DNA from: SAR202 cluster bacterium
GTDB lineage: Bacteria; Chloroflexota; Dehalococcoidia; Lucifugimonadales; UBA826
Length of the DNA: 37,100 nucleotides
Direction of reading: 5' to 3'
NCBI GenBank assembly: GCA_008373095.1
Contig: RQOP01000056.1
Location: 1-37,100, forward strand
Made by a program: the position numbers and the translations under genes. Under the pieces are notes generated by a model. It had not been told where the DNA came from. It worked only from the letters and a program-made list of their open reading frames with translations, and did not search any database. How positions within the stretch are numbered: the first letter of the stretch is position 1; the number at the start of each line of letters is the position of its first letter. Of this stretch, positions 9,132-19,063 are shown one piece after another.

Positions 9132-9923
9132 ATGGCCACATACAATCCAAAAGGTGCAAGCAATTGGGAGTCGGGGAAAAGAGGTTTTCAGTCGGCTTTG
9201 AATCCTTGTCAGCAAATCGGACTTTTACTTATATGGGCACAGAATGATTGGAAGAATGCTATTGGGCGTGAATTTTTGGAAAGTAGATATAGGATCTCCC
9301 TTCCAGCCAGAACACTAACTGCATATAAAGGCAGGTTTAAAAAATTCTGGCTCAAGGGTAGCCCTGTTGATATTCCGGCTGAATGGTCTGATTTCAAAGA
9401 ACTTATTTCACATGGTGTGCCAGAAGGACATCTGTCTTCTCTGCACTCAATGTGGAGAGACATACAGAGAATGTGTCTTGATGTTGGTGTTATTCCTATT
9501 AACCCTACTTACAGATCTCTTAAATGGTGGTCGTATGTCTCTGAATATCACGGTAACAGCATCAACATACCTTCTGATATACAGATAGTGGGAGATCAGT
9601 ACATGGTTCGCGAGATGATAGCTGATATGGGAGGCAAACCTTTTGTTAAAGATGACATAGATATGTGGCTCCTGTATGAACCTTGGGTTAGCCAGGAAAA
9701 TATGAGACGTTACCTGACTTTAATAAGGGAACAAAAAATAACCTCAATTGACTGGGGGAATAATGGATGGGGTCTTGAGATAGCAGATTCGGTGGAAAGG
9801 GCAGATCAATATCCTGAAGGTTATGGAATGTCGGTTTTGAATTGGCTTTTGGCTACCTCGCCCGAACCTTACCTGCTGCCATCTCAGATAATTGAAAAAT
9901 ACTCAATATTTGCGAGGCCATAA
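9132..9923 (+). CDS. Hypothetical Trp-rich protein, no recognised family
   Basis: 263-aa ORF in its own transcription slot, ATG start, 13 Trp residues. No motif I recognise. Confidence 0.75.
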   Translation: MATYNPKGASNWESGKRGFQSALNPCQQIGLLLIWAQNDWKNAIGREFLESRYRISLPARTLTAYKGRFKKFWLKGSPVDIPAEWSDFKELISHGVPEGHLSSLHSMWRDIQRMCLDVGVIPINPTYRSLKWWSYVSEYHGNSINIPSDIQIVGDQYMVREMIADMGGKPFVKDDIDMWLLYEPWVSQENMRRYLTLIREQKITSIDWGNNGWGLEIADSVERADQYPEGYGMSVLNWLLATSPEPYLLPSQIIEKYSIFARP

Positions 9924-9967
9924 AAACATTCCCTGGCCAGCCTAAATTATTTCCTAAGGAAAAATAT

Positions 9968-11062
9968 TTAACTTATTCCCAATGCCTTAGATACTGACTG
10001 GTTCACCAGTCGTCCATTGTCTACATTCAATCCTTTGGAAAGAGAAGTATCTGTAGCGAGAGCATCTTTTACACCCTTATCTGCCAATAATTTTATGTAG
10101 GGTAGGGACACGTTAACCAGGGTTTCAGTGGCTGTTCGAGGCACAGCGCCGGGCATATTCCGTACACAGTAATGAGTCACTCCATCCTCCACGTAAACCG
10201 GATCGCTAAGTGTTGTCTCCCTGCTAGTTTCGATACATCCACCCTGGTCTATACAAGCATCGATTATTATAGAACCTTTTTTCATCAATTGGATCATGGC
10301 TTTAGTGACTAATTTTGGGACTGATCCTCCCGCGTCCCGAACAGCTCCGATAACGACATCAGATAACTCAACTGTCTCCTCTATTTTGTTTCTTGAAGAA
10401 GTTCCTATTTTGAGTCTAGGGTGATTATTTAACGATTCTTGAAGCTGAGCAAGTCGTTCGTGTCCTCGGCTTAAGACCGTTACCTCTGCCCCCATATTCA
10501 GAGCCAGCTCTGCTGCATGAAATCCAGCTGTTCCGGCCCCAAGTATTGCTACTTTTACAGAGTCTGCCCCAGCAACACTACTAAGGAGCTTTCCGGATCC
10601 CCCTTGAGGGCTTTTTAGGTAATGGGTAGCAACATCTACAGCCAACCTACCGGTCAAAGCGCTCATTGGTTTCAGAATTGGTAGCGATCCGTCGTTCATT
10701 TCAACCGTTTCATATGCGATAGCCGTGATTCTACTTTTTAACAGGGCTTTAGCCAGGTCTGGATTGGCTCCTAAGGAAAGGAAGGAAAAACTCACAAGAC
10801 CAGGACGCAAAAAGTCACATTCATATAGTTGGAATTCTTTCACTTTTACAATCAATTCTGAATCTGAAAATAAAACATCTGGTTTCCTCATCAGCTCAGC
10901 GCCTACTTTTTCGTAGCTGTGATCAGAAATCCCGCTGCCCAACCCGGCATTTTTCTCTACAAGAACTCGATGGCCACTTTTTATCAACGTGTCTACGCCT
11001 TCTGGGGTTATACCAACTCTTAGCTCTTGATCTTTGGTTTCTTTGGGGAGTCCTATGATCAT
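9968..11062 (-). CDS. ald: Alanine dehydrogenase
   Basis: MIIGLPKETKDQELRVGITPEGV N-terminus, KVKEFQ, LGAGTAGFHAAELALNMGAEVTVLSR, IDQGGCIETSRETTLSDPVYVEDGVTHYCVRNMPGAVPRTAT. ATG 11062 preferred over GTG 11071. Confidence 0.95.
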   Translation of the reverse strand: MIIGLPKETKDQELRVGITPEGVDTLIKSGHRVLVEKNAGLGSGISDHSYEKVGAELMRKPDVLFSDSELIVKVKEFQLYECDFLRPGLVSFSFLSLGANPDLAKALLKSRITAIAYETVEMNDGSLPILKPMSALTGRLAVDVATHYLKSPQGGSGKLLSSVAGADSVKVAILGAGTAGFHAAELALNMGAEVTVLSRGHERLAQLQESLNNHPRLKIGTSSRNKIEETVELSDVVIGAVRDAGGSVPKLVTKAMIQLMKKGSIIIDACIDQGGCIETSRETTLSDPVYVEDGVTHYCVRNMPGAVPRTATETLVNVSLPYIKLLADKGVKDALATDTSLSKGLNVDNGRLVNQSVSKALGIS

Positions 11063-11087
11063 AAAATTCACTGTGATTGTTATGGAT

Positions 11088-11116
11088 TTGACCCAGTATA
11101 TATGGGCTGATTTAAT
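11088..11116 (+). promoter_or_regulatory. Putative sigma-70-type promoter TTGACC-N17-TTTAAT
   Basis: Hexamers with 17-bp spacing in the ald / hydrolase divergent intergenic region. RBS AGGAG and ATG 11163 downstream. Confidence 0.4.
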
Positions 11117-11162
11117 AGCTGAAGTATTACTTCATAGCCATATTTTCATTTAGGAGCTAATT

Positions 11163-11996
11163 ATGCCTAGTATGCCAACTACACAGTTCACTCACATTAA
11201 TGGGAATTCACTCGCCTTTTATGAATGGGGTCAAAAAGGTAATCCTGTTTTGATTTGCCTTCACAGTCATACTAATTCGGCCGCATCATGGAGAGAGTTT
11301 GCTGAGTTTGCATCTTCCAAATATCACGTTTTTGCTCTGGATCAACGTGGTCATGGAAATAGCGAATGGGCTAATGATGGGTATGCTAGAGATAGATTTG
11401 TAGAAGACCTATCTGAATTTGTAAAAATAAATGGATTTGAAACTATTACCCTTGTAGGGTGTTCTATGGGTGGATGGCATTCGATTCTGTACACAGTTAC
11501 TAATCAGATCGTTGTAGACCGGATTGTTATGGTTGATATAGCACCAGAGCCTTCACAGGAAAGACTTCAGGCTCCTCCCGCACCTGCTGCTCCTGGGGAA
11601 TTTCAGACTCTTGAAGATGGTTACCAGTGGCTCAGATCTGGGAATACCTTAGCTTCAGATGAACGCTTACATGAAGAGGCTGAATCCAGATTGAAGAAAA
11701 CAGATTCCAGTACTTGGACTTGGAAAGCAGATTTAAATGGGTTTGATAATCCACTCCCAGATATGACTAGTACCGAATTAATTGGTAGATACTGGTCAGC
11801 CATAGAGAACATACAATGCCCGATATTTGAAATTAGAGGAGCCGAAAGTGGTCTTGTGAGCGACGATACGATCGATAAGATGAAAAGTCTTGGTAAAAAC
11901 GTGACATCTGTTGATGTAGCAAGTGCAGGACACGTGGTGATGGTGGATCAACCTGAAGCCTTCATAGAAGCTGCTAGGGGATTTGTGGGGCTTTAG
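11163..11996 (+). CDS. Alpha/beta hydrolase
   Basis: DQRGHGNSEW, nucleophile elbow GCSMGG, C-terminal AGHVVMVDQPEAF. Confidence 0.95.
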   Translation: MPSMPTTQFTHINGNSLAFYEWGQKGNPVLICLHSHTNSAASWREFAEFASSKYHVFALDQRGHGNSEWANDGYARDRFVEDLSEFVKINGFETITLVGCSMGGWHSILYTVTNQIVVDRIVMVDIAPEPSQERLQAPPAPAAPGEFQTLEDGYQWLRSGNTLASDERLHEEAESRLKKTDSSTWTWKADLNGFDNPLPDMTSTELIGRYWSAIENIQCPIFEIRGAESGLVSDDTIDKMKSLGKNVTSVDVASAGHVVMVDQPEAFIEAARGFVGL

Positions 11997-12018
11997 AGTT
12001 TGGGCCTATAAAGTTTAA

Positions 12019-12885
12019 TTACGACCCTGTGAACCATTTTGAAAATGAGTCGACATGACTCTGATTACCTGTTAATTGGGTGGAACTATCTTCGATAGAT
12101 TCTGATAGGTTTTTCCTACCTGTAATTAACAATGCGAATTCACTTGCAGTGGTGTGTATTTCGGCATCCGAATCGAAGGAATTGATTGGAAGCTCTTCAA
12201 TATCCAATTTACCACTGGAGCTCGCGATTCGTAGCCCATTCAAAGTACCAAAGTTAACTGCTAATGTCTGTGAAGGGCTCTCAGCAGAATCAGGGGTCTT
12301 AAACCATCGGTTGATCAGTTTATTGCAGAAGTATTCAGGCAATAGCGGAGCTAAATTTTCGTCGACCAAATATTCTTCATCTACGGCATTTAAGGCGTCC
12401 CACGTATGAATTGTGGACTCAAACAGGGTCCATAGAAGAATCCCCTGAATAGAAACCCAATTCACGGGATGATACGCTGGCAAATTCCATTGGTTGTCCT
12501 GGCAAGAATTGAAGCCATCCAGTAACTTCTGAAATCGAAGTTCTAGTTCATTGATTAGTGAATCTTTTGAATCGAAAGATTTACTAGTTTCCTTAGCTCT
12601 TTCTGAGAGGAATTCAGCAAATGATTTGCCATCTAGGTTACCTGGTTCAGGTCTTGAACTATTGGGATCATCCAAGAGATTTTCTTCATTTTTGGCCGAA
12701 TCTATAAAGATGAGATAATTCGTCAAAACTGATGATAGGTGTGCTATCACATCTTTCACTGTCCAGTCATCACAGTGACTTTGGCTTGCCCAACTTTGTT
12801 CAGGTAAGTTTTTAAGCTGGTTGGTCAGTCTTGGAGAAAATTCATTTAACTGTTGCAAAATTTGGTTCTGTTTTTCTTTTATCAA
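12019..12885 (-). CDS. Maleylpyruvate isomerase / DinB-like metal-binding N-terminal domain protein
   Basis: SHCDDWTVKDVIAHLSSVLTNYL pattern and later ESTIHTWDA, as in the mycothiol-dependent maleylpyruvate isomerase-like family. Confidence 0.75.
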   Translation of the reverse strand: MIKEKQNQILQQLNEFSPRLTNQLKNLPEQSWASQSHCDDWTVKDVIAHLSSVLTNYLIFIDSAKNEENLLDDPNSSRPEPGNLDGKSFAEFLSERAKETSKSFDSKDSLINELELRFQKLLDGFNSCQDNQWNLPAYHPVNWVSIQGILLWTLFESTIHTWDALNAVDEEYLVDENLAPLLPEYFCNKLINRWFKTPDSAESPSQTLAVNFGTLNGLRIASSSGKLDIEELPINSFDSDAEIHTTASEFALLITGRKNLSESIEDSSTQLTGNQSHVDSFSKWFTGS

Positions 12886-13123
12886 ATCGACTCCGCTAAT
12901 GTGTGGGTTTGTTTATACCTAGGTGCCACATCTTACCAAATTATTACCTCTCATCCGAATTTATCTGAACTTTTGTTGCGATAGGAAGTGTGTTGATGGG
13001 CCGGTCATAGTAAAGATAGTATTTCCTCATATAAACAAGATAATTCCCTAGGTTGAGTTTATACTCCTGTTGAAATAAAGCTGGTAGCCCTATAAAACTT
13101 GTTAAATGTTGTAGAGGTGAAAT

Positions 13124-14554
13124 TTGTCTAAAAAGATAAAAATTGAAGCTAAACTTATTGTCGCCTATCAGGATGGAGAACACAGAATTCTTCGGAATGG
13201 ATGTGTTGTAGTAGAAGGGAACCAAATAAGCTTTGTAGGGAGCACTTTTGATCAACCCGTAGATGAAATAGTAGATGCAGGCGAGAGAATAGTTACTCCT
13301 GGCTTTATAAATACTCACTGTCATATGGCGGGCTCAACTCTGGATAAGTCTTTCATTGAGGATGTAGGGAGCAGGCAATTTTATTTGTCAGGATTGCCAG
13401 TGATGTTAAGGGCTCGAGGTGGGGCAATGAGAGATGAAGATAAAGAGGCATGCGTGGACTATTCCATTGTAGAGCTCATCAGAACCGGAACTACCACCAT
13501 TATGGAGCAAGGTGGAATGGGAGATTATGTGGCTGACGCAGCAGAGCAGGCTGGATTACGGGCCTATATAGCCAATATGTATAGCTCTGCCAGTTGGATT
13601 ACTCCAACCGGTAGACAGGTTGAATACGATTGGAATGAAGCAGCCGGAATAGAAGGTTTTAGAAAGGCAGTCGATTTTGTACAACGGGTAGATGGACGTG
13701 CCAATGGGAGAATAAAAGGATTTTTAGGTCCTGCTCAAATTGACAACTGCACGGAAGAGTTGCTTCGTATGAGTAGTGAAGCCTCCAAAGAAATGCAAGT
13801 TCCCGTAAGTTTGCATACGAGTCAGGCAGTGTTTGAATTTCAGGAAATTGCTAGAAGATATGGAATGACTCCCGTCGAATGGCTAGAGTCCATTGATTTT
13901 CTTAGTGAATGGGCGCTCCTAGGACACGTCATTTATCCAGCTGGTCATAGTTGGGTAAATTTCGCTGGCGACGATCTATCGATTTTGAAACGTCATAAAG
14001 CTTCTGTGGCTCATGCTACCTGGGTTTTCAACAGGAGAGGTATAGCTATGGAGTCATTCCCAGAGTATCTTGATGCTGGCGTTAATGTATGTCTTGGAAC
14101 AGATACATGCCCCCAATCCATGATTGAAGCTATGCGATGGTCTGCAGTGGTAGGCAAGATTATGAGCCGTCAAACTGAAAAATCTACAGCCGCAGATGTG
14201 TTTAATGCAGCTACTCTCAATCCTGCTCAGATGTTGCATCGTGACGATTTGGGTCGTATCTCGGCTGGAGCCAAAGCTGACCTGCTTTTCTGGGATACTT
14301 CATCGATGTTTATGGTCCCTATGCGTGATCCCATAAAAAACATCGTGTATAACGCTACTGCCGATGAATTAAAAGATGTCATGATTGATGGCGAGTGGGT
14401 TATGAAAGGAAGAGAAGTATTGAATATTGATGAGCGACAAGCTAATGACAAACTGCAAATTGCTGGAGAGCACGTTTGGGCGTCAGTGAATCCAGAGGTT
14501 GCAAGTAGCGCAGATGAGCTATCTCCGCAAACGTTCCCGAAATTTGAGGGGTAA
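13124..14554 (+). CDS. Amidohydrolase (chlorohydrolase/cytosine-deaminase-like metal-dependent hydrolase)
   Basis: VTPGFINTHCHMAGS (HxH), SLHTSQ, GLGTD-type motif CLGTDTCP, AATLNPAQMLHRDDLGRISAGAKADLLFWD. TTG start with AGAGGTGA RBS. Confidence 0.92.
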   Translation: MSKKIKIEAKLIVAYQDGEHRILRNGCVVVEGNQISFVGSTFDQPVDEIVDAGERIVTPGFINTHCHMAGSTLDKSFIEDVGSRQFYLSGLPVMLRARGGAMRDEDKEACVDYSIVELIRTGTTTIMEQGGMGDYVADAAEQAGLRAYIANMYSSASWITPTGRQVEYDWNEAAGIEGFRKAVDFVQRVDGRANGRIKGFLGPAQIDNCTEELLRMSSEASKEMQVPVSLHTSQAVFEFQEIARRYGMTPVEWLESIDFLSEWALLGHVIYPAGHSWVNFAGDDLSILKRHKASVAHATWVFNRRGIAMESFPEYLDAGVNVCLGTDTCPQSMIEAMRWSAVVGKIMSRQTEKSTAADVFNAATLNPAQMLHRDDLGRISAGAKADLLFWDTSSMFMVPMRDPIKNIVYNATADELKDVMIDGEWVMKGREVLNIDERQANDKLQIAGEHVWASVNPEVASSADELSPQTFPKFEG

Positions 14555-14575
14555 ACTCAAACTTTAATTTCGGCT

Positions 14576-15556
14576 CTAGTTCTTATAGGTGGTGTAAACA
14601 TCCTCATGCAGAGCATCTGGCTCGGGGAAAGGGCTGTTATCTGCAAATTCGACAGATTTAGCAACGGCAGTTTCACAGGCTACTTCTATATTATCTAATT
14701 CCTCTTCGTTGGCGATAGAGCTATCGAGTATGTAGCTTTTAAAATTGGTAATACAGTCTCTATCCATGTAGTACTTTTGCTCTTCTTCTGACCGATAAGT
14801 AAGAGGATCGTCATGACCTGCGTGCCCTAGATATCGGTAAGTTTGGGCTTCGATAAGAGTGGGACCGTCTCCCGCCCTTGCTCTGCCTACAGCTTCTTTT
14901 GCTACTTCAAAAACATCTAGTACAGATTGTCCATCTACTGTCACACCTGGTATAGCGTACCCGTCAGCCCTATTTGAGACCGAGCCTCCGGCTACGGAAT
15001 ACTCAAACGGAGTGGATTCAGCATACCTGTTATTCTCACAAACAAAAATGACAGGTAAATCCCAAATACTGGCTAGATTCATAGATTCATGGAGAGCTCC
15101 CTGACTCGAGGCCCCATCTCCAAAAAATACCACACTAACATTGTCTGTCCCCTTTACTTTGGCGGTTAAGGCTACACCCGTCGCAACTGGGATATTGGAC
15201 CCGACTATTCCATTAGCACCTAACATTCCTTTTTCGATGTCAGCTATGTGCATCGTTCCACCCTTTCCTTTGCCAGTGCCTGTGGACTTTCCTAAAAGTT
15301 CCGCCATCATTTCGTTAAGATCTACACCTTTGGCAATGCAGTGATGGTGGCTTCTGTGAGTACCAAGTACAAAATCATCATCTCTGAGTAGGGCGCAAAC
15401 TCCAGTTGGAACGGCTTCCTGACCAATCGAGGAATGAATACCTCTTAATTTGCCTGCGTCAGCCTCTCTTCTAGCCTGCTCCTCAAATCGCCGTATTGTG
15501 AGCATCCTTTCATACATCCATATTATCGAATCTCTATTGATTTCTTCGTAGCTCAT
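14576..15556 (-). CDS. Thiamine-dependent 2-oxoacid / acetoin dehydrogenase E1 component, alpha subunit
   Basis: MLTIRRFEEQARREADAGKLRGIHSSIGQEAVPTGVCALL; ThDP motif GDGASSQGALHESMNLASIWDLPVIFVCENN; YRYLGHAGHDDPLTYRS. Confidence 0.94.
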   Translation of the reverse strand: MSYEEINRDSIIWMYERMLTIRRFEEQARREADAGKLRGIHSSIGQEAVPTGVCALLRDDDFVLGTHRSHHHCIAKGVDLNEMMAELLGKSTGTGKGKGGTMHIADIEKGMLGANGIVGSNIPVATGVALTAKVKGTDNVSVVFFGDGASSQGALHESMNLASIWDLPVIFVCENNRYAESTPFEYSVAGGSVSNRADGYAIPGVTVDGQSVLDVFEVAKEAVGRARAGDGPTLIEAQTYRYLGHAGHDDPLTYRSEEEQKYYMDRDCITNFKSYILDSSIANEEELDNIEVACETAVAKSVEFADNSPFPEPDALHEDVYTTYKN

Positions 15557-15651
15557 CAGCAGTACCTCTACTAAAATTTTCTTTGAGAAGCCATGTGAAA
15601 AATTTTCCAGCTGTTAATGAGCACATGCTACATCTTATTCATATTTCTGTC

Positions 15652-15669
15652 TTCCTCATGACTGAGGAA
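15652..15669. promoter_or_regulatory. Inverted repeat TTCCTCA-TGAC-TGAGGAA in divergent intergenic region
   Basis: Perfect 7-bp arms, 4-nt loop, between divergent E1-alpha and SMP-30 genes. Confidence 0.35.
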
Positions 15670-15741
15670 CAAAAAAAGAACTTACATTTGAGGTAGTCTT
15701 AACAAAACAGAAAGCAAACTCTGAAATCAGCTGAGGCGAAT

Positions 15742-16602
15742 ATGTCTATTTTAGATGTTAACAATGACGTGTCTTATTGTGTTGGCGGCTTTGGCGAAGG
15801 GCTTGATCACCCTGAATGTATAACCTGGGGGAGTGATGGTTATGCTTATGCGGGCGGCGAAGGGGGCCAGATTTATCGCATTGATGTAGAAAACAATCAC
15901 TTCGAGCAGTTTGCCCAGGCCCCTAATTTTGTCGGAGGTTTATGCCAAGACGGGTCAGGTAGCTTATATATCTGCAGTGGTAACAAAGTATATAAAACTG
16001 ATAATGATGGAAATTTAACTGAGTATTCTGTAGGGACACCAGATGTTGCCATGATTGGACCGAATTACCCTGCTTTCGATAAGAATGGAAATCTGTATGT
16101 TACAGATTCTGGCGAGTGGAAGAAGGATAATGGCAAGATTTTTAAGATTAACCCAGGTGGGCAAACGGAAGTTTGGTCGGACCTTCCAAATACTTTTCCG
16201 AACGGAATTTGTTTTTCGCCAAGTGGCACAGACTTGTATGTGGCGGTTAGTCTAAATCCACCAAGGATTGAAAAAATATCCATTAATGAAGCAGGGGAAG
16301 CAGGGGTAGTTGAAACGGTAATTGAAATACCTAATGCGGTACCAGATGGTTTGGCTTTTGATGCAGATGCCAATCTCTATATATCATGCTACAGGCCTGA
16401 CACCATATTCAGGTTAGATACAAAGGGTACTCTTGAGGTACTGGTCCATGATTATGAAGGAACTCTTATGGCAGCCCCAACGAATATAGCCTTCTGTGGA
16501 GATAATTTAGATGACCTGCTGAGTGCAAATCTGGGTAGATGGCATATCAGTCGCTATGCTTTGAATACTGTTGGTTTGCCACTCAACTACCCGGTACTCT
16601 GA
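15742..16602 (+). CDS. SMP-30/gluconolactonase/LRE-like protein
   Basis: Beta-propeller repeats: FGEGLDHPECITWGSDGYAYAGGEGGQIYRID, GNLYVTDSGEW, FPNGICFSPSGTDLYVA, PDGLAFDADANLYISCY. Confidence 0.92.
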   Translation: MSILDVNNDVSYCVGGFGEGLDHPECITWGSDGYAYAGGEGGQIYRIDVENNHFEQFAQAPNFVGGLCQDGSGSLYICSGNKVYKTDNDGNLTEYSVGTPDVAMIGPNYPAFDKNGNLYVTDSGEWKKDNGKIFKINPGGQTEVWSDLPNTFPNGICFSPSGTDLYVAVSLNPPRIEKISINEAGEAGVVETVIEIPNAVPDGLAFDADANLYISCYRPDTIFRLDTKGTLEVLVHDYEGTLMAAPTNIAFCGDNLDDLLSANLGRWHISRYALNTVGLPLNYPVL

Positions 16603-16648
16603 ATACAATATAAAACAGGCATTTTACTTTTTTAATGAGGGTCTATTT

Positions 16649-17578
16649 ATGAATAAGACCAAAATAATCCTGGATACCGATCCAGGAAATGATGATCTTC
16701 TCGCTATAATTATGGCATTAAAATCTGAATTGTTGGATGTACGTGGATTAACGATCGTCGGTGGGAATGCATCTATTGAACACACTACTGGTAACGCTCT
16801 TAGCCTGCTGACCTATATGGACCGAATTGAGGTTCCAGTGTATGTCGGGGATGCTAGTGCACTGAATGAAGCTTCGACCTCACCTGAAGAATTTGAGGAA
16901 TTTAAGTCACACAGAATTGAAATTCACGGAGAGACGGGCCTTCATGTCTCGTTGCCTAACCCATCAATTGGCCCACAGAAAATTCACGCAGTGGAATTCA
17001 TTATTGGGGAAGCTGAAAGGCATAAAGGGGAGCTCATTATAGTACCAGTCGGCCCTTTAACAAACATCGCATTGGCACTTAAAAAACAGCCAAGGTTAGT
17101 AGATTGGGTCAAATCAATTAATTTGATGGGTGGGGCCGTAAATGTTCCCGGAAATGTCACGGAATATGCAGAATTTAATATTTATTGCGATCCGGAAGCT
17201 GCTAATGCTGTTCTCTCTTCAGGAATAGATATAAAGATGTGTGGGCTAGATATAACCCGTGTCACCTCGGTAAAGAAAGAGGAAACCGATTGGCTTGCTG
17301 GTAATTCGGCAGGTGAAAAAATTATACGACGACTTCTGAACACTGTTTTTGAAACTACCGGGAGAAATTCATTTAGTTTGCATGATCCAATAACTGTCTT
17401 ATCAGTTTTGTACCCAGAACTAATCGATTGGAAAGAGTATGATGTTTCGGTGATTTGTGAGGGGTCACAATTTGGTAAAACAGTTGGTACCTTGAATCCA
17501 AATGGTTCCGTTTCTGTTGGGATCGGAATAGATCAGGTTCTGGCAAAAGCTAAAATAGCAGAAATACTCAGTGAATAA
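16649..17578 (+). CDS. Nucleoside hydrolase (inosine-uridine preferring type)
   Basis: N-terminal ILDTDPGNDDLLAIIMAL, VGPLTNIALAL, MGGAVNVPGNVTEYAEFNIYCDPEAANAVL. ATG 16649 chosen over ORF-track start. Confidence 0.95.
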   Translation: MNKTKIILDTDPGNDDLLAIIMALKSELLDVRGLTIVGGNASIEHTTGNALSLLTYMDRIEVPVYVGDASALNEASTSPEEFEEFKSHRIEIHGETGLHVSLPNPSIGPQKIHAVEFIIGEAERHKGELIIVPVGPLTNIALALKKQPRLVDWVKSINLMGGAVNVPGNVTEYAEFNIYCDPEAANAVLSSGIDIKMCGLDITRVTSVKKEETDWLAGNSAGEKIIRRLLNTVFETTGRNSFSLHDPITVLSVLYPELIDWKEYDVSVICEGSQFGKTVGTLNPNGSVSVGIGIDQVLAKAKIAEILSE

Positions 17579-17684
17579 TGTTGATTGAAATAGACTTACG
17601 CTACTTGGGATTACATAAAATTTGATTACGGTATAAACGCTTATCGCGATGTTTATTGTTTTCAGTTAAAACAAGGAGAAAATA

Positions 17685-18587
17685 ATGAGTAAGGTATGTG
17701 TGGTAACCGGAGCATCGAGAGGCCTTGGTCGAGGTATTGCTTTAGTCTTAGCTAAGGAAGATGGATGTAAAGTCTACGCTACAGCCCGTAACGAGGCTGC
17801 CTTGAAATCATTGTCCGAGGAAGCTGCAAAGGGTACTTCCGATGGCATGGTTATTCCTCACCCCCTTGATCAAAATGATGACGAGGCAGTAAAGGCTTTT
17901 GTCGAGCAGTTGTCAGATCATGAGGACCAAATCGATTTACTCGTCAATAGTGCATATGCAGGCCTAGTTGCTATGACACCTTATTTCGGGAAACCATTTT
18001 GGGAACGCCCGGTCTCAGTTTTTGACGCTTCCATAGATATCGGATTGCGCAGTGCATACGTTATGAGTTCACTCATTGCACCAATAATGGTTGCAAATAA
18101 ATCTGGCCTGATGGTTCAGATATCCAGTTTTGGCGGCGTTACTTACCTTTTCGACGTGGGCTATGGGGTTGGAAAAGCGGCACTTGATCGTCTTACTGCG
18201 GACATGGCAGCAGAACTCAAACCTCACGGCGTTAAGGCAGTGACTTTGTATCCAGGAGGAGCAGTTACTGAGACAGCAGCATTCCCAGGTGGCGAAACTC
18301 CAATTTTTACCGGAAGGGCGGTCGCTGCTCTACTTAATAAGGCTAGTAATGGAGATTTGGAGCGTCTTAACGGGAAAGTAATTCAAACGGCTGAGCTAGC
18401 AACTGATTATGGATTTGTCGATGCAGATGGGGAGGTTCCGGTGGGTCCTTTTTCCGGAATTGAGGCTGCTAAACAGTCGAGAATGGCAATGGGTGCTCCT
18501 TTGGCTCAATACAATTTAGATGCTGATTTACCGGATCCACTTCAGACCAATAACCCTGATGCGGCTGCTTTATTTCCAGGAGCCTGA
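17685..18587 (+). CDS. Short-chain dehydrogenase/reductase (SDR)
   Basis: VVTGASRGLGRGIA, NSAYAG, ISSFGG, YGVGKAALDRLTADMAAELKPHGVKAVTLYPG. AAGGAG RBS. Confidence 0.94.
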   Translation: MSKVCVVTGASRGLGRGIALVLAKEDGCKVYATARNEAALKSLSEEAAKGTSDGMVIPHPLDQNDDEAVKAFVEQLSDHEDQIDLLVNSAYAGLVAMTPYFGKPFWERPVSVFDASIDIGLRSAYVMSSLIAPIMVANKSGLMVQISSFGGVTYLFDVGYGVGKAALDRLTADMAAELKPHGVKAVTLYPGGAVTETAAFPGGETPIFTGRAVAALLNKASNGDLERLNGKVIQTAELATDYGFVDADGEVPVGPFSGIEAAKQSRMAMGAPLAQYNLDADLPDPLQTNNPDAAALFPGA

Positions 18588-18589
18588 AT

Positions 18590-18997
18590 TTAGCCTCTTC
18601 CACCATTCTTAAACTGTTCATCGACTTCAACTTGAAAACCGTTGGCTAAAGAATTAGTTTGATTTGCCATGCCAACCACTGCCATTACCTCGGCAAACAT
18701 ATCATCTGTCATGCCCTTAGATCGTGCCGCCGCTGTGTGGCTGTTGGTGCAATAATCACAACTGTTGGTGGCACTCACAGCAATATAGATCATTTCTTTA
18801 GTCAATGAATCTAAAGCCCCGTCAGACATTACGGATTTTACACCTTGCCAGGTTCGCCTAAGTAATTCTGGTTGGGCGGCAAGAGCTTTCCAAAAATTGT
18901 TAACCCAATCTGATCCCCTCGTGGCCATTATGTCATCATATATTTCCTTAACGTCTTCTGTGGCGTCGTGATATTCAACTAGTGGTGTAATACTCAT
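18590..18997 (-). CDS. Carboxymuconolactone decarboxylase / AhpD-like protein
   Basis: SCDYCTNSHTAAARSKGMTDD (CxxCxxxH) redox motif in a small all-alpha protein. Confidence 0.88.
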   Translation of the reverse strand: MSITPLVEYHDATEDVKEIYDDIMATRGSDWVNNFWKALAAQPELLRRTWQGVKSVMSDGALDSLTKEMIYIAVSATNSCDYCTNSHTAAARSKGMTDDMFAEVMAVVGMANQTNSLANGFQVEVDEQFKNGGRG

Positions 18998-19063
18998 TTA
19001 ATTTACCTCGTATTGGATCACTTGTGTCCGGTTATATTCACATTGGGTGATTAAAAAGGATTT

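Noticed and set aside
9924-9967. Short palindrome TTTCCT-A-AGGAAA as a bidirectional terminator between convergent genes
   Set aside because: AT-rich stem without a GC core; too weak to call.
12944-13324. 126-aa - strand ORF across the 12.9-13.1 kb spacer
   Set aside because: Tyr/Ile-rich composition typical of AT-rich spacer translation; overlaps the well-supported amidohydrolase start.
17633-17656. ATAAAC-N12-GTTTAT dyad upstream of the SDR at 17685
   Set aside because: Six-base AT-rich arms with a long spacer are readily expected by chance.
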